Positions 1 to 10,585 of a DNA stretch of 64,000 bases are shown here, one piece after another. Positions within the stretch are counted from its first letter, which is position 1. The number at the start of each line of letters is the position of its first letter. A model generated the notes under the pieces. It did no database searches. It was not told the origin of the DNA and was given only the letters and a program-made list of their open reading frames with translations. The position numbers and the translations under genes are program-made. Source of the DNA: Mobilisporobacter senegalensis (GTDB lineage Bacteria > Bacillota > Clostridia > Lachnospirales > Lachnospiraceae); the NCBI RefSeq assembly GCF_003752155.1, contig NZ_RJVG01000007.1, positions 124,001 to 188,000 of the forward strand, in the 5' to 3' direction.

Positions 1-123
1 TGCTTCTTCTCCACTGCTTGCTTCCCCTATTATTTCAAATCCATTTTCTTCCCATGGATATCCTTTCCGGATTAACACCCGTTCTAATTTCTCATCATCT
101 ACTAATAATACTCTCGTTTTCAT
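1..123 (-). CDS. Response regulator, N-terminal part (cut by window edge)
   Basis: Reading the minus strand from the ATG at 121-123 gives 41 codons beginning MKTRVLLVDDEKLERVLI, the first beta strand and acidic pocket (DD) of a CheY-like receiver domain; the rest lies outside the window. It overlaps the 3' end of the kinase gene by 29 bases, so the two are translated from one message. Partners of YesM-type kinases are usually AraC-type response regulators, so a C-terminal AraC DNA-binding domain is expected but cannot be seen here. Confidence 0.85.
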   Translation of the reverse strand, partial: MKTRVLLVDDEKLERVLIRKGYPWEENGFEIIGEASSGEEA

Positions 124-1903
124 TTCCACTCACCCCTTCGATCACTTTTACACGTATTGTAATTTCTGTTCCACTACCAATTTCACTGGTTATTGTAAGT
201 GGTTTTTTAATATCATAAAAGAGAGAGATTCGCTGAATTGAACTATATAATCCAAATCCTGATTTTTCTTTTTGAGTTTTCCCTTCTAGAATTTCTTCTA
301 CGCGATCATCCGTCATTCCTGAACCATCATCTGTTACAATAAATATGATTTCATCTTCATCCTGATATCCTTTCACTCCAATCTTTCCTTTGCCCTTTTT
401 ATCACGAATTCCATGATGTGCAGCATTTTCAATGATTGGTTGTAAGATTAATTTAAGAATCTTATATTCTTTAATTCTTTCTTCGATATCATACTTCATA
501 ATAATCTTATTATCATAACGGATATTTAAAATGGTAATATAACTTTCAATGCAGGCAATTTCGTCCTTGACGGTTATAAGATCCTGTCCGCTGTTCAAAC
601 TGTTTCGATAGAAATTACCTAAGGCCTGGGTCATCTTAAGACAGTTCTTGTGGTCCTCTATCAAAGCCAGAGCGGAAACCGCATCAAGAGTATTATATAA
701 AAAATGAGGATTGATCTGTGCCTGAATGATATCCAATTCATTTTTCGCTATGATTTTTTCTTCTGCCTTTACTTTACTTATTAATTCTATAATGGATACA
801 ATCATTTGATTAAATACTTTTTTTAAGTCATTTATTTCATCCGGATGCTCTGTATCTATGGAAAGTTTTATTAATCTGCCATCTTCCACTAATTTCATAT
901 GTTTTTGAACTTTATTAAGAGGATTGAAGATCAACTTGGTTAATACTACAGAACAAGCAAATATAAAGATCAAATTTAATATAATGATCAGAATAATCCA
1001 TGAACTAAAATATTTGCCAACAGAAAAGGTATTGGAGCTCAATGGTATAGCCCCTACTAATTTCCAGTCTTCTATTCCCAAATCCTGTCTGGCTACAATC
1101 ATCTTATTGCTGGAAGAAGCAACCATATGATATCCTTTTTTCGAATATTTTCCATCTAATATGTACTGATCCATTTCTTTTTTATAACCGGATGGTTTAA
1201 TGATATACCTGTTATTGGAGTCAACAATGCAAAATTGTGAATTATACTTCTTACCTACTTCATCAAAATAATTCTGAATTGTAATTTCATCCACATTAAT
1301 CATTAATGCTGCCAAAGGTTCGTAAGTATCCACATCTGAAATTTCCCGAACCAAAGAGATATAATTTTTATCTTTTTTCGTTGGAAAAGATAATACCTCT
1401 TCACTTTGGTGGATGAACAAGACATCCCCTCCCGCATTCTTCATCTTCCGGTACCAATCCGTTTGATTGACTTTTTCTTTATTTACAAAAATTGGTCCTG
1501 TTTTATAGGAAGAATAATAATTATTAAAACTATCAAATACAAACACACTGGATATATAATCTCCGGATAATAGCATGTTTACTAAACTCTTTTGCATAGT
1601 TTGATGAACCGCAGGGTCAATGCTATCTGATTTAATCTTTGTTAAAGCTTTTTGAACATTCTTATCAAAATAAATTAAATCTGAAAACTGGCTCACATTT
1701 TCAAAAATAAAACTAAGGTTCCCTTTTAATGCATTCACGGTCTGCATAGCTGCTTCCCCAACTTCTTGTTCTACTTTCTTCTCATTAATGATAGTAAAGA
1801 CCCCAAAAGTTAAAATAATGGATAAAATTAATACGGAGATATATACAAGAATAATCCTTGTTCTGATTTTTAACCTTTTTAGAAAGTCTTTCACTATGAT
1901 CAT
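95..1903 (-). CDS. YesM-type sensor histidine kinase
   Basis: A 602-residue membrane kinase. A transmembrane helix near residues 15-37 is followed by a large extracellular sensor region of Cache type, a second membrane helix near 300-325, a HAMP segment, and then the internal histidine-kinase motif QINPHFLYNTLDAV with the phospho-accepting histidine near residue 398. The C-terminal ATPase carries an N box (IIENAAHHGI) and the glycine box DDGSGM. This order is that of the LytS/YesM family, which in Firmicutes mostly senses extracellular sugars or peptides and signals to an AraC-type regulator. The response regulator gene overlaps its end, and the cupin and sugar phosphorylase genes lie just upstream on the same strand, so control of sugar use is a reasonable inference. 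Start ATG with GGAG-like site upstream. Confidence 0.92.
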   Translation of the reverse strand: MIIVKDFLKRLKIRTRIILVYISVLILSIILTFGVFTIINEKKVEQEVGEAAMQTVNALKGNLSFIFENVSQFSDLIYFDKNVQKALTKIKSDSIDPAVHQTMQKSLVNMLLSGDYISSVFVFDSFNNYYSSYKTGPIFVNKEKVNQTDWYRKMKNAGGDVLFIHQSEEVLSFPTKKDKNYISLVREISDVDTYEPLAALMINVDEITIQNYFDEVGKKYNSQFCIVDSNNRYIIKPSGYKKEMDQYILDGKYSKKGYHMVASSSNKMIVARQDLGIEDWKLVGAIPLSSNTFSVGKYFSSWIILIIILNLIFIFACSVVLTKLIFNPLNKVQKHMKLVEDGRLIKLSIDTEHPDEINDLKKVFNQMIVSIIELISKVKAEEKIIAKNELDIIQAQINPHFLYNTLDAVSALALIEDHKNCLKMTQALGNFYRNSLNSGQDLITVKDEIACIESYITILNIRYDNKIIMKYDIEERIKEYKILKLILQPIIENAAHHGIRDKKGKGKIGVKGYQDEDEIIFIVTDDGSGMTDDRVEEILEGKTQKEKSGFGLYSSIQRISLFYDIKKPLTITSEIGSGTEITIRVKVIEGVSGNENESIISR

Positions 1904-1959
1904 TCCTGTCTCCTCCGTATTACCAGTTTCCCGGCTCCATCTTATATATCCAAATTATA

Positions 1960-2370
1960 CTATAGTCCATATACTTTGTATAGCTGCTCCAATTGTTCTT
2001 CATTCATACTCTTTACTGGTGAATTACAGTCGCCGGTATCTTTATTCTCTACAATAAGTACCATGCCATCTTTGTCTAAAGTATGAGTATGCCACACCCC
2101 TCTTTTTACATTATAAAGCTTTCCCGGTTCCATTTTGACTCCATCAATTTCTCCCACTGCGTCTCCCTTTCCACCTGCAAACAGAGTACAGTTCCCCTCT
2201 ATCAGAACAAAAACTTCATCTGTTTCATTATGCTTTTGCATTGTTTTTAAGTTCTGTATCTCCAGTTCCTCGCAATATCTAAGTATTGCCACACGCCATG
2301 AGCCATAATCGATCATCGGCTTATAACCTTCTCCCTCATAAGCGGTAATATCAATATATTCATTATTCAA
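1960..2370 (-). CDS. Cupin-domain protein
   Basis: A 136-residue protein with one small beta-barrel cupin domain: the two conserved cupin stretches appear as ETDEVFVLIEGNCTLFAGG (motif 1) and GKLYNVKRGVWHTHTLDKDG (motif 2). Metal-binding histidines are reduced in motif 1 (no HxH), so it may bind a ligand without catalysis. The start is TTG, chosen because a perfect AGGAGG site lies 8 bases upstream and no in-frame ATG follows closely. It sits between the sugar phosphorylase and the kinase gene on one strand with short gaps, pointing to a role in the same carbohydrate pathway (for example sugar binding or isomerisation); the exact reaction cannot be read. Confidence 0.8.
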   Translation of the reverse strand: MNNEYIDITAYEGEGYKPMIDYGSWRVAILRYCEELEIQNLKTMQKHNETDEVFVLIEGNCTLFAGGKGDAVGEIDGVKMEPGKLYNVKRGVWHTHTLDKDGMVLIVENKDTGDCNSPVKSMNEEQLEQLYKVYGL

Positions 2371-2397
2371 AATTATCCCTCCTTAACTGATCTTATA

Positions 2398-5094
2398 TTA
2401 TTCCAGAACAATATCAATCTTGTGTGTCTTTTTTGCATCCAGCCTGATAATATCATCTCTTAAAACCATTTCCCGGACAGATTCATATGGTTTTCCATCT
2501 ATTGCTATACTTGTGATCTTGTACTCACCATACTCTTTTTGATTCTTATTATAATATTCAATTGTTAGTTTCCTGTCTGCAAATACACAATCCACACCCG
2601 CTTTTGAGTTACTGTCAAACTGGCTTAACAAAAGTTTTGGCTCAAATAAGAGTTCTCCCAGTTCCCCTTTCACACCATACATCTCTGTTAATACCGTTAG
2701 TAATAACCAGCTTGCTGCTCCTGTAAGATAATGATATAATCCTCTTCCATTTTCTCCTATATATTCGGGAATGCCGGGATATATCTTACTCTTCTCAAAA
2801 TTACTGCAATGAGAGTAAAGACTATGAATTACCTTATAGCCTTCCTGCACAAATCCCCTTTGATACAAAGCATTGGCATACATAACTGCCATATGGGAAA
2901 ATACTGCTCCATTTTCCTTCTGGCCATATGCAAATCCAAACATTCTTCCAAGGTCCATTTTGACTTCTTTAAAATTTGTATTTAACTTATAGCCGCCAAT
3001 AGATTCATTATACAAATATTCATCTGCAGCTTTTACAATATCCTCAACCTGTTTCATGGTTGCTGTCTCGGACATAATGGTAAAGACCTGACTGGTCAGC
3101 ATCATTCGGACTCCGTTATCATTATCTCCCTCAACTCTTCTTCCATTATTATCGTAATAGCCATTATACCAGGAATGACCTCTTTCACCTGTGATCCACT
3201 CTGTTTCTCTGATATGGTCCTTAATCCATTCCGCTTTATTTAGTAAGTTTTCTGCCAGTTCTCTGCAGGATATGAATATCTTATCACCACTGATATTATG
3301 AATGCCTTCATGACAGTATCTATTTAGAAGTTCCTGTTTTTTCTGAACATCATTATATAGATTATTGTCATCACTAAGAAGTATTTCAAGTTCTTTTGCA
3401 AATCCTAGTTCTTTTATACCTTTACCTTCTAAAAGAAGAATCAATTTTGCCATATTTTCTAAATTTCCGCCATAAATAGCTGTAAATGCAACACTTTCAC
3501 CACGCTTATCTGCCAGATCAAGAGCATCATTCCAATCTGCACCCCGCAAACGTATATGATTATGCTCCCCTACATCATAGAATGCTGTTAAGTGCTGAAC
3601 CAGCATATGCTCTAATATGGAACCTTGATATATTTCTCCTGACTCAGTTTTTAATTGTTTTCCATAGGCGGTATCCCATAAAGTATCTTTTTCTTCCCCT
3701 CTTACTGCCTGAGGGTCTTTAAAATATGTATTTTCTTTTAGCAGGATATCAATGTCTCCACTCTGCATTATATAAAGATTCGTGGTTAAGAATGGCCATA
3801 CTCCATGATCCATCCATACTCGGGTAATATTGTTGCGATCTGCTATAAATTCTCCCTGTTTTGAACCTATAATTGTTGCATTGGTTCCATCCATTCGAAC
3901 ACCTGCAAAATTATCAATTAACATATTCCTTACTCCATCCGGATTCATAATAAGTAAGGCCAGACAATCCTGCCACAGATCTCTCCATCCCCGTCCTCCT
4001 TTCCCATAATCATGATGAGGCAGGAAGGAACATCCATAGATCCTTCGAAGCATTGGTTGAAAATTAACCCAGTACATCCAGGTATCAAAGTCTTTACAGC
4101 CGGAGGAATATGATACATTAATTTTATCCTGCCAGTATTTTTTTGTTTCTTCTAAAGCAGTGACACACGTTTCTTTGGAAGAATACATTGAAACTGCATT
4201 TTCTAATTCTTCCTGCCCCTTATCATATCCCATGCAGATAATATATGTTTTCTCTTCTTTTGGAGCTAATAGTATCTTCTTAAATTGAATTCCACCAATT
4301 GCTTCATAACCGTCAATGCTAAATCCTGCTTTCTGTGACTGTATATTTGTATCTGTCAAAGCTTTAGGATTCTCAAAAGATCCTCCCTCACCGATGAATT
4401 CCTCTACTGTAGGATAGAATCCTTCAGGTTCACCCCCATTTTCTTCCACTCCAAATACTCCATATACACAGGTATTCTTTTGATGCCCTCTTTCATCGAA
4501 AGTAAGTGTGGGATTTAAAACTACCCCTGTTTTTGTTGTCACGATCCGGTGAAGGAGGGAAGTAACATGTCTATGATCCCTTATATTATCCGCAGATCTG
4601 CCATAAAGTGGAATGGCTGCTGTTGGAATTATTTCTAAATCTGCCGCTCCTGTGTTTTTAAGAGTTACAACCATTATTTCCAATAATTCGCCTGAATAAG
4701 GTACAAGGGATGTTATCTCTGATGTGATTCCAAATTTCCTGGATTTTCTTAGTAACTTGTGCCACATTATTCCTGCTTCTAATATGGTTTCTTCTTTAGC
4801 ATCCGTAAAAAGATCAGCCTGCTGGCCCGCTGATTTTCCTGTTGCAGACCATAACCCTTTCCCACTAATATTACACCAGAAATTTCTAGATGCTTTATTA
4901 TTATGTAAGTCTTCACTGCTTACCGGGGAAAGTAAAAATGCATTTTGTCCCATTTTAGAATCCCCTCCAAGAGATGGCGTTACACTACTCATTACACCCG
5001 CTTCATTGGCGATTGGAAAATATAAATAACTTGTTAATTCAGGATTTTCCATTTGGAATGTACCTTTTTTATCTAAATACTTATATCCGTTCAT
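2398..5094 (-). CDS. GH94-type disaccharide phosphorylase (possibly laminaribiose/beta-glucan type)
   Basis: An 898-residue soluble protein without signal peptide. The N-terminal third is a beta-sandwich-like region; the rest is an alpha/alpha barrel with GGRGWRDLWQD near residue 365 and RGADWNDALDLADKRGES near 520, where the second Asp of the WND motif fits the general acid of GH94 inverting phosphorylases. Such enzymes split beta-linked glucosyl disaccharides or short oligosaccharides with phosphate inside the cell, giving glucose-1-phosphate. The length (about 900) fits laminaribiose or beta-oligoglucan phosphorylases better than cellobiose phosphorylase (about 810) or GH149/GH161 (over 1000). 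The linkage cannot be settled from motifs. The cupin, kinase and response regulator genes follow downstream. Confidence 0.8.
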   Translation of the reverse strand: MNGYKYLDKKGTFQMENPELTSYLYFPIANEAGVMSSVTPSLGGDSKMGQNAFLLSPVSSEDLHNNKASRNFWCNISGKGLWSATGKSAGQQADLFTDAKEETILEAGIMWHKLLRKSRKFGITSEITSLVPYSGELLEIMVVTLKNTGAADLEIIPTAAIPLYGRSADNIRDHRHVTSLLHRIVTTKTGVVLNPTLTFDERGHQKNTCVYGVFGVEENGGEPEGFYPTVEEFIGEGGSFENPKALTDTNIQSQKAGFSIDGYEAIGGIQFKKILLAPKEEKTYIICMGYDKGQEELENAVSMYSSKETCVTALEETKKYWQDKINVSYSSGCKDFDTWMYWVNFQPMLRRIYGCSFLPHHDYGKGGRGWRDLWQDCLALLIMNPDGVRNMLIDNFAGVRMDGTNATIIGSKQGEFIADRNNITRVWMDHGVWPFLTTNLYIMQSGDIDILLKENTYFKDPQAVRGEEKDTLWDTAYGKQLKTESGEIYQGSILEHMLVQHLTAFYDVGEHNHIRLRGADWNDALDLADKRGESVAFTAIYGGNLENMAKLILLLEGKGIKELGFAKELEILLSDDNNLYNDVQKKQELLNRYCHEGIHNISGDKIFISCRELAENLLNKAEWIKDHIRETEWITGERGHSWYNGYYDNNGRRVEGDNDNGVRMMLTSQVFTIMSETATMKQVEDIVKAADEYLYNESIGGYKLNTNFKEVKMDLGRMFGFAYGQKENGAVFSHMAVMYANALYQRGFVQEGYKVIHSLYSHCSNFEKSKIYPGIPEYIGENGRGLYHYLTGAASWLLLTVLTEMYGVKGELGELLFEPKLLLSQFDSNSKAGVDCVFADRKLTIEYYNKNQKEYGEYKITSIAIDGKPYESVREMVLRDDIIRLDAKKTHKIDIVLE

Positions 5095-5348
5095 GTCATT
5101 TCTCCTTGTTATACTAAAATTTAAACTTTCTCTATTGTATTATAAAAAAAGAATACATGATATAAAACACAAAATTTTTATTATTTGGTGCATTATTTTT
5201 ACACATTCCCTTTTCTTTCTTCTCAAGAAAATAAGTTCATGTTAGAATATGGAATCGAGTGTAACCTATCTCAGATTTGAGTCACATCTGACTTTAGTTT
5301 CACTTATCCAGGGGTACAAAAGAGGGATTTCACTAAGGAGGTATTTCT

Positions 5349-7367
5349 ATGTATAGGAAGCATACAAAAAAAATTAAAACTGCTGAACATGCGAAACACT
5401 TTAAATCAATTAAAACACAACTAATCATTATATGTATCTTATTTGCAATTGTTCCACTAATTATTGTAAATATCTTATCCACTAAAATATCGAAAGATAC
5501 TTTGCGGGATACCAGCAATCAGTTAACCGTTCAAATTATGAATCAGGCTGGTATCAACGTCACTCATTACATTGATCAGACAGAAAAAAGCTTAACAAAA
5601 TTTACTGTTACAGACCTTATACAGAGCAATCTATTATCTAATTTCTATTCCACTGATTTAATGAAAAAGATGAAAGCTGAGAAAGAAATTAAGGATAAAA
5701 TAATATATACAGAAAGTTTAGACTCTACCATGTCCAATATTTCTTTGATATTTCGGGACGGTGTCATTCTAGGGAATGGTACTTCCATCCCTAAAGAGGA
5801 TTTGGTTTTTGTAAATTCTTTAAATATCACTGACAAATATACATGGACTTCTGGCTTGGGATCAGAGTCAGAAAAAGTATATATATTGCAGCAGCTCACC
5901 TTTTTAGTTGATAATGAGAAACAATCCTGCAATCTGGTAGTAGAGCTGAATACTGATAATTTAAAAACAATACTTGATGGAATTGAATTGCCAGATTCTT
6001 CTTCTTTGTCATTACTATCTGATAAAGATACTCAGGTACATACCAAAGGAAATGTTCATAAATCTGTTTTATCCCAGGTGTGGGACACAATAAATAAAAA
6101 GGAATCCACGGGTTCTTTTTCTTCCAATGATCAAATGGTAACTTACTACAATCTTAACAATGGCTGGAGCTTAATTTCATTAATACCACTTAGTTCTCTG
6201 ACAAAACAGCTTGATTTTGCAACATTTCTAATATGGCTTCTCATTTTCCTTGCAGGAATACTGGCTATCATAGTTGGCAGATATGTTGCAAATAGCTTCG
6301 CTAATCCAATCATATTATTAATGGACTTAATGAAAAAAGCAGAAAATGGAGATATGACGGTACGTGCAAAGGTAAGAGGGCAGAACGAAATTACAAGACT
6401 GTGCCAAAGCTTTAACCATATGTTTGATAATATATGTGCCCTACTCAGGGAAACGAAAGATGTAATTCATCATACAATTATGGATACTGAAAAATTGACT
6501 GCCGCGGCTACCAATTCCGTAGCTTCTTTTGACCAGCTTTCTTTTTCTATTGAAGGAATTGCAGAAGGTACAAACAATCAGGCAGAAGATGCGACAGAAG
6601 GTTCTCAGGCTATGTCTGATCTGTCAGATGAAATTGGTAAACTACTTATGACAAGCAAAAACATTGCCAAAAGCAATGAGGGTTCAAAGGAAATGATTCA
6701 TACTGCCACAAAATCCATGGATTCTTTAAATGATTCCATGGCATCCTCTCTTAAAGTTGTAGAAGAAATCAGAAAAAGTATGAATGAACTTAGCATATTT
6801 AATAAAAATGTGGATTCACTTATGAAATTACTGGATGATATTAGCGAACAAACCAATCTTCTATCCTTAAACGCAAGTATTGAAGCCGCCAGAGCTGGAG
6901 AAGCAGGCAAGGGATTTGCCGTTGTGGCAGAAGAAATCAGAAATCTATCTGAACAATCAAAGAATTCAACAAATATTGTCCGAGACAATTTATTAAAAAT
7001 GGAACAAAAGACGAACGATACTTTTACTTTCATAGAAAAGTCCACCCTCATATTTAGCACTCAGGAAACTTCCGTAAAGAATGCAGATGAAACTTTTAGG
7101 GAGCTTGTCCATAACTTATTAACTGTAGATACAAATTTAAACGATATTAATTTGCAGTTACAGGGCATGCAATCTTTAAAAAACAAAACCTCTGAAAAAA
7201 TCTTAAATATTGCTGCTCTTACGGAAGAAACTGCTGCCTCAGCAGAACAGGTAAAAGACTTAAGCAACGAACAGCTTGATGTCATAAAAGATCTGTCGGC
7301 TTTATCAAAAGAATTAAGTGACTCAATGAACACATTAAATACCTCAATTCAGGCATTTCTTCTGTAA
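5349..7367 (+). CDS. Methyl-accepting chemotaxis protein
   Basis: A 672-residue transmembrane chemoreceptor. Membrane helix 1 lies near residues 25-47 and helix 2 near 293-315, bracketing an extracellular sensor of about 245 residues (dCache-like). A HAMP domain follows and then the long cytoplasmic coiled-coil. The signalling hairpin with the conserved core [19 protein letters not shown] lies near residue 510, the tip that binds CheA/CheW. The gene is preceded by AAGGAGG 7 bases before the ATG. It stands alone; no che genes are visible. With the flagellin at 27.4 kb it supports a motile organism. The ligand is unknown. Confidence 0.95.
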   Translation: MYRKHTKKIKTAEHAKHFKSIKTQLIIICILFAIVPLIIVNILSTKISKDTLRDTSNQLTVQIMNQAGINVTHYIDQTEKSLTKFTVTDLIQSNLLSNFYSTDLMKKMKAEKEIKDKIIYTESLDSTMSNISLIFRDGVILGNGTSIPKEDLVFVNSLNITDKYTWTSGLGSESEKVYILQQLTFLVDNEKQSCNLVVELNTDNLKTILDGIELPDSSSLSLLSDKDTQVHTKGNVHKSVLSQVWDTINKKESTGSFSSNDQMVTYYNLNNGWSLISLIPLSSLTKQLDFATFLIWLLIFLAGILAIIVGRYVANSFANPIILLMDLMKKAENGDMTVRAKVRGQNEITRLCQSFNHMFDNICALLRETKDVIHHTIMDTEKLTAAATNSVASFDQLSFSIEGIAEGTNNQAEDATEGSQAMSDLSDEIGKLLMTSKNIAKSNEGSKEMIHTATKSMDSLNDSMASSLKVVEEIRKSMNELSIFNKNVDSLMKLLDDISEQTNLLSLNASIEAARAGEAGKGFAVVAEEIRNLSEQSKNSTNIVRDNLLKMEQKTNDTFTFIEKSTLIFSTQETSVKNADETFRELVHNLLTVDTNLNDINLQLQGMQSLKNKTSEKILNIAALTEETAASAEQVKDLSNEQLDVIKDLSALSKELSDSMNTLNTSIQAFLL

Positions 7368-7463
7368 TACTTTAAAAACTACAAAATATCTGAAAAATCT
7401 ATAACAAATCGACTCCTTTTTGAATATGATATATTGTATCATCATCGGAAAGGAGTTCTATTC

Positions 7464-8498
7464 ATGATAGTGTATTTAATAAGTCCTAGTATCATTACCG
7501 GCGTGCTGCAAATAAATTTAAGTCTCTTTATACTGCTTCATGCTGTTTATATCATATTAGGGGTGTTGTTATTTAGAGTTTTTAGACGTAAGCTTTTACG
7601 CCAAATGGTACCGGAAACTACTGATAGAAATGCTCAGGTTGAAACCTTAAACAGTGAATTAGAACCTTTCGGGTTTTCCTATAATTATAAAAATGATCTC
7701 TTCTATTCTCTTATGTACTGCTGGCAAAGAAATATGGGTTATTGTAGATTCTATGATGAAGCTGCTGCTCCGCTAAGTATGATAATTGATTGTGAACCCA
7801 TTCGATTTGAATACAATGGAAGAAAATGGCTGATTGAATTTTGGAAAGGTCAGTACGGAATGACCACTGGTGCAGAAGTAGGTGTATATGCTACCACAAA
7901 TTTAGAAACTGATTTCCCTGATTTTTTCAATGATACAATGTATGATAGTGTAAGCGATGAAGAACGATTAGTGATGTCTTTTTCTTTAAAAAAAGACAAT
8001 AATCTCTTATTCTATCGAGAGGGGCTGCATTGGTGGTTAACTGGTTTTAAACTTGGTGAATACACAAATCCAAAATCTCTTTTGATGGAAATCCGTATTT
8101 CATTTCCAAACACAGCAATGAGAGATGCTTTTGTAGATGCCCTATTCGAAACAGGTTATTCCTATGAAAATGTATTTATAAAACATTACACTGTTTATAT
8201 CATATTTGATAAGCCAAAAACCAAACAACCATATACACGTACTAAATTGATGCAAAAATTTATATTAGGCAATAATAAGTTTTATTGTAGTTTTTATAAA
8301 TTCATAACCAGAAAATATGATAATACTTTAGATAAATTACAATATCTAAGAGTCTATTCACCATTTCTATACCGTCATGCTCTTAGTATCGGAAAAACCA
8401 AGGAATTCTATAAAGATTATGACCGTATCAAAGCATTTTTCAATAGAATTGCAATCGAAGATGAAGACGAAGATGAAGATGATAACCTTAATATTTAA
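7464..8498 (+). CDS. Unrecognised protein with one N-terminal membrane helix and acidic tail
   Basis: I do not recognise this family. The 344-residue product starts at the ATG at 7464, preceded by AAAGGAG; an in-frame TTG 30 bases further up lacks a ribosome site. Residues about 5-40 form one or two hydrophobic helices, followed by a basic stretch (FRRKLLRQ), so the bulk is probably cytoplasmic. The body is rich in aromatic residues and the tail is a run of Glu/Asp before the stop. It is followed by a metallophosphoesterase gene in the same direction but with its own 200-base gap and a hairpin between, so cotranscription is uncertain. Confidence 0.7.
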   Translation: MIVYLISPSIITGVLQINLSLFILLHAVYIILGVLLFRVFRRKLLRQMVPETTDRNAQVETLNSELEPFGFSYNYKNDLFYSLMYCWQRNMGYCRFYDEAAAPLSMIIDCEPIRFEYNGRKWLIEFWKGQYGMTTGAEVGVYATTNLETDFPDFFNDTMYDSVSDEERLVMSFSLKKDNNLLFYREGLHWWLTGFKLGEYTNPKSLLMEIRISFPNTAMRDAFVDALFETGYSYENVFIKHYTVYIIFDKPKTKQPYTRTKLMQKFILGNNKFYCSFYKFITRKYDNTLDKLQYLRVYSPFLYRHALSIGKTKEFYKDYDRIKAFFNRIAIEDEDEDEDDNLNI

Positions 8499-8505
8499 AA
8501 GGCGG

Positions 8506-8532
8506 GACCTTTATGGTAATACCATAGAGGTC
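8506..8532 (+). terminator. Hairpin after 7464-8498
   Basis: The arms GACCTTTATGGT and ACCATAGAGGTC pair almost perfectly and begin 8 bases after the stop codon. The following bases are TTATTAAT, a weak T tract, so it may terminate only partly. Confidence 0.45.
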
Positions 8533-8698
8533 TTATTAATAGGCCGCAATTTTCCATACTCTTTCATACATTATAGTAAGTATTTTCTGCAATTTGAAAT
8601 ATAATTCCAATAATTTCTTTTTTATATTTCCCATATATCAAACATAAGAATATATTAATATAAAAGGCACCTTTATTTCTAAATAAGAAAGGAGCATT

Positions 8699-9598
8699 AT
8701 GTCAGTATCCAAACGATTATCTCAAGTACTATCCTCTGCAAAGATTTTATATTTTGATGATAATTCCAGATTTGTATTAATGAGTGATTGTCATAGAGGC
8801 GATGGAACATGGAGTGATAACTTTTTAAAGAACCAGAATTTATTTTTTGCAGCTCTTACTTATTATTATGAAAACAACTATACTTATATAGAATTAGGCG
8901 ATGGAGATGAATTATGGGAGAACCGGAAATTGAATCAAATTGTCTCAGTACATAGTGATTCATTTTGGCTTATGTCGCAATTTTATAAGGAGAACAGACT
9001 GTATATGCTCTATGGAAATCATGACATGGCTAAAAAATATTCAAAATACTTAAGTTATCATTGCTCTTCCTATTTTAATGAAACAGAGCAAATGGAATGC
9101 TATCTTTTTCCTGATATAGAAGTTCACGAAGGTATTATTTTAAAAAACTACAGAAAAAATTATCAAATTTTCCTTGTACATGGACATCAGGGGGATTTAC
9201 TTAACGATACTCTTTGGCGATTATCCAGATTTTTAGTGCGATTTCTTTGGCGGCGTCTGGAATTAATCGGCTTCCAGGACCCAACCAGCTCAGCAAAAAA
9301 TTATTCCAAAAAACATAAAACCGAGCTTCGTATGATGCACTGGGTAGATAAGAATAATCAAATGCTAATTGCAGGTCATACTCATAGACCGGCATTTCCA
9401 CAAGTAGGAGAGACTCTTTATTTTAATGATGGAAGTTGCGTACATCCTCGTTGCATTACTGCAATAGAAATCTGGAATGGTTCCATTGCTCTCGTAAAAT
9501 GGGCTGTAAAAACCAGGGAAGACCGAACTCTCTATGTAGATAAAGAAGTTCTGGAAGGACCTGTTCTCTTAAAAGATTATTTTGAGAATCTAAATTAA
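8699..9598 (+). CDS. Calcineurin-like metallophosphoesterase
   Basis: A 299-residue cytoplasmic protein holding the full set of metallophosphoesterase motifs in order: SDCHRGD (near 28), ELGDGDELW (near 66), YGNHD (near 105), VHGHQGD (near 160) and AGHTHRP (near 225). These bind a two-metal centre that hydrolyses phosphomono- or diesters. The spacing resembles UDP-2,3-diacylglucosamine hydrolase-like phosphoesterases, but a Gram-positive host argues against lipid A work; the substrate is unknown. Start ATG with AAAGGAG six bases upstream. A 200-base gap separates it from the previous gene. Confidence 0.9.
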   Translation: MSVSKRLSQVLSSAKILYFDDNSRFVLMSDCHRGDGTWSDNFLKNQNLFFAALTYYYENNYTYIELGDGDELWENRKLNQIVSVHSDSFWLMSQFYKENRLYMLYGNHDMAKKYSKYLSYHCSSYFNETEQMECYLFPDIEVHEGIILKNYRKNYQIFLVHGHQGDLLNDTLWRLSRFLVRFLWRRLELIGFQDPTSSAKNYSKKHKTELRMMHWVDKNNQMLIAGHTHRPAFPQVGETLYFNDGSCVHPRCITAIEIWNGSIALVKWAVKTREDRTLYVDKEVLEGPVLLKDYFENLN

Positions 9599-9601
9599 CA
9601 A

Positions 9602-9860
9602 ACAGACGCTTTGCTATTATGGATATAGAAGAATAGAAGGACTCCCTTTAGGTTTTGTGTTAGTTAAGGATACGAGTGTTTCTAATAATAATTTAATTGC
9701 TTAATTCATCTCACCGTGAGGCCAACTCGCTATGCTCAAACAGAACCTCACAGTGAGATTGGCTCAATTAAATTATTATAAGAAACAAAACGAATCCTTA
9801 AAATGTCACAAAACCTAATGGGAGTCCTTTCTATTCAAGATAGGCTATGAGCAAAGCTGT
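9602..9860. repeat. Long imperfect palindromic element (MITE-like), copy with ACAG..GCTTTGC ends
   Basis: The whole stretch folds back on itself. The outer ends read ACAGACGCTTTGC on the left and, reverse-complemented, ACAGCTTTGCTC on the right. Further in, AGGACTCCCTTTAGGTTTTG matches the complement of the right arm at 9804-9829, AATAATTTAATT pairs with AATTAAATTATT, and CTCACCGTGAGG pairs with CCTCACAGTGAG around a loop near 9735. No ORF of note is inside. It ends inside the 5' part of a grpB-like gene, so it looks inserted. Confidence 0.75.
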
Positions 9861-10397
9861 ATTGGGCAGAAACTATTAACAGAACATAATTTATCATATA
9901 AAGAATGGTATGAGGAAGAAAGAAATAATCTTGTCAAAATTGCAGGTCCAAATATCATTGAGCGGATAAACCATATCGGAAGTACCTATGTTGAAAATCT
10001 AATTTCCAAACCTACTATTGATATCCTAATGGAAATTCGTTCTGATTGTGATATCAATTCTCTGCAAAATATATTGGACAAAGACGGTTGGGTATGTATG
10101 TCTTATCAAGAGAAACCTCATTTAAACATATCTTTGAATAAAGGATATACCCCAAAAGGATTTGCAGAGAAAGTGTTTCATTTACATATTCGCTATTTGG
10201 GAGATTGGGATGAACTATATTTTAGGGATTATCTAAATTTGCATAAAGATGTGGCTAATGAGTATGGTGATTTGAAATTAACATTAAAAGAAATATATGA
10301 ACATAACAGAGATGCCTATACAGAAGCAAAAAGTGAATTTATATTGAAGTATTCTAATATGGCAAGAGAGGAATCGGGAAATATATACAAACCATAA
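9861..10397 (+). pseudogene. GrpB-family nucleotidyltransferase-like gene, 5' end lost
   Basis: The frame reads LLTEHNLSYKEWYEEERNN, then RINHIGSTYVENLISKPTID, KVFHLHIRYLGDWDELYFRD and YEHNRDAYTEAKSEF, which are the landmarks of the GrpB/UPF0157 family in order. The frame is open from 9819 but has no ATG, GTG or TTG until the ATG at 10029, which would remove the conserved HIGST and KPTID motifs. The usual N-terminal ELWxLFPI stretch is absent and is replaced by the right end of the palindromic element at 9602-9860. I therefore call it a remnant truncated by that element; translation from a non-standard start cannot be excluded. Confidence 0.75.
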
Positions 10398-10416
10398 AGC
10401 TTAAGGAGATGGAGAG

Positions 10417-10551
10417 ATGCCAAGTTATGTTGAGACCTCTGATTTACAATGGTTTGATATTAATTCGCTACCAGATAATATAAATCCACCTGTGAAAGAA
10501 GCTATTGCTGGCTGTGTAAATATAATTAAGCTAAGACGAGATAAACTATGA
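10417..10551 (+). CDS. 44-residue ORF resembling a NUDIX C-terminal tail
   Basis: ATG at 10417 follows AAGGAG with 8-base spacing, so it can be translated. The product contains LQWFDINSLPDNINPPVKEA, which resembles the last segment of NUDIX hydrolases (substrate-side helix after the Nudix box); the Nudix box itself is absent here and upstream (a stop lies at 10402). It is therefore either a remnant of a decayed NUDIX gene or a short protein. It lies between the grpB remnant and the second palindromic element. Confidence 0.5.
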   Translation: MPSYVETSDLQWFDINSLPDNINPPVKEAIAGCVNIIKLRRDKL

Positions 10552-10585
10552 TTATAAAATACATATCGTATTCCCTAACAGAAAA

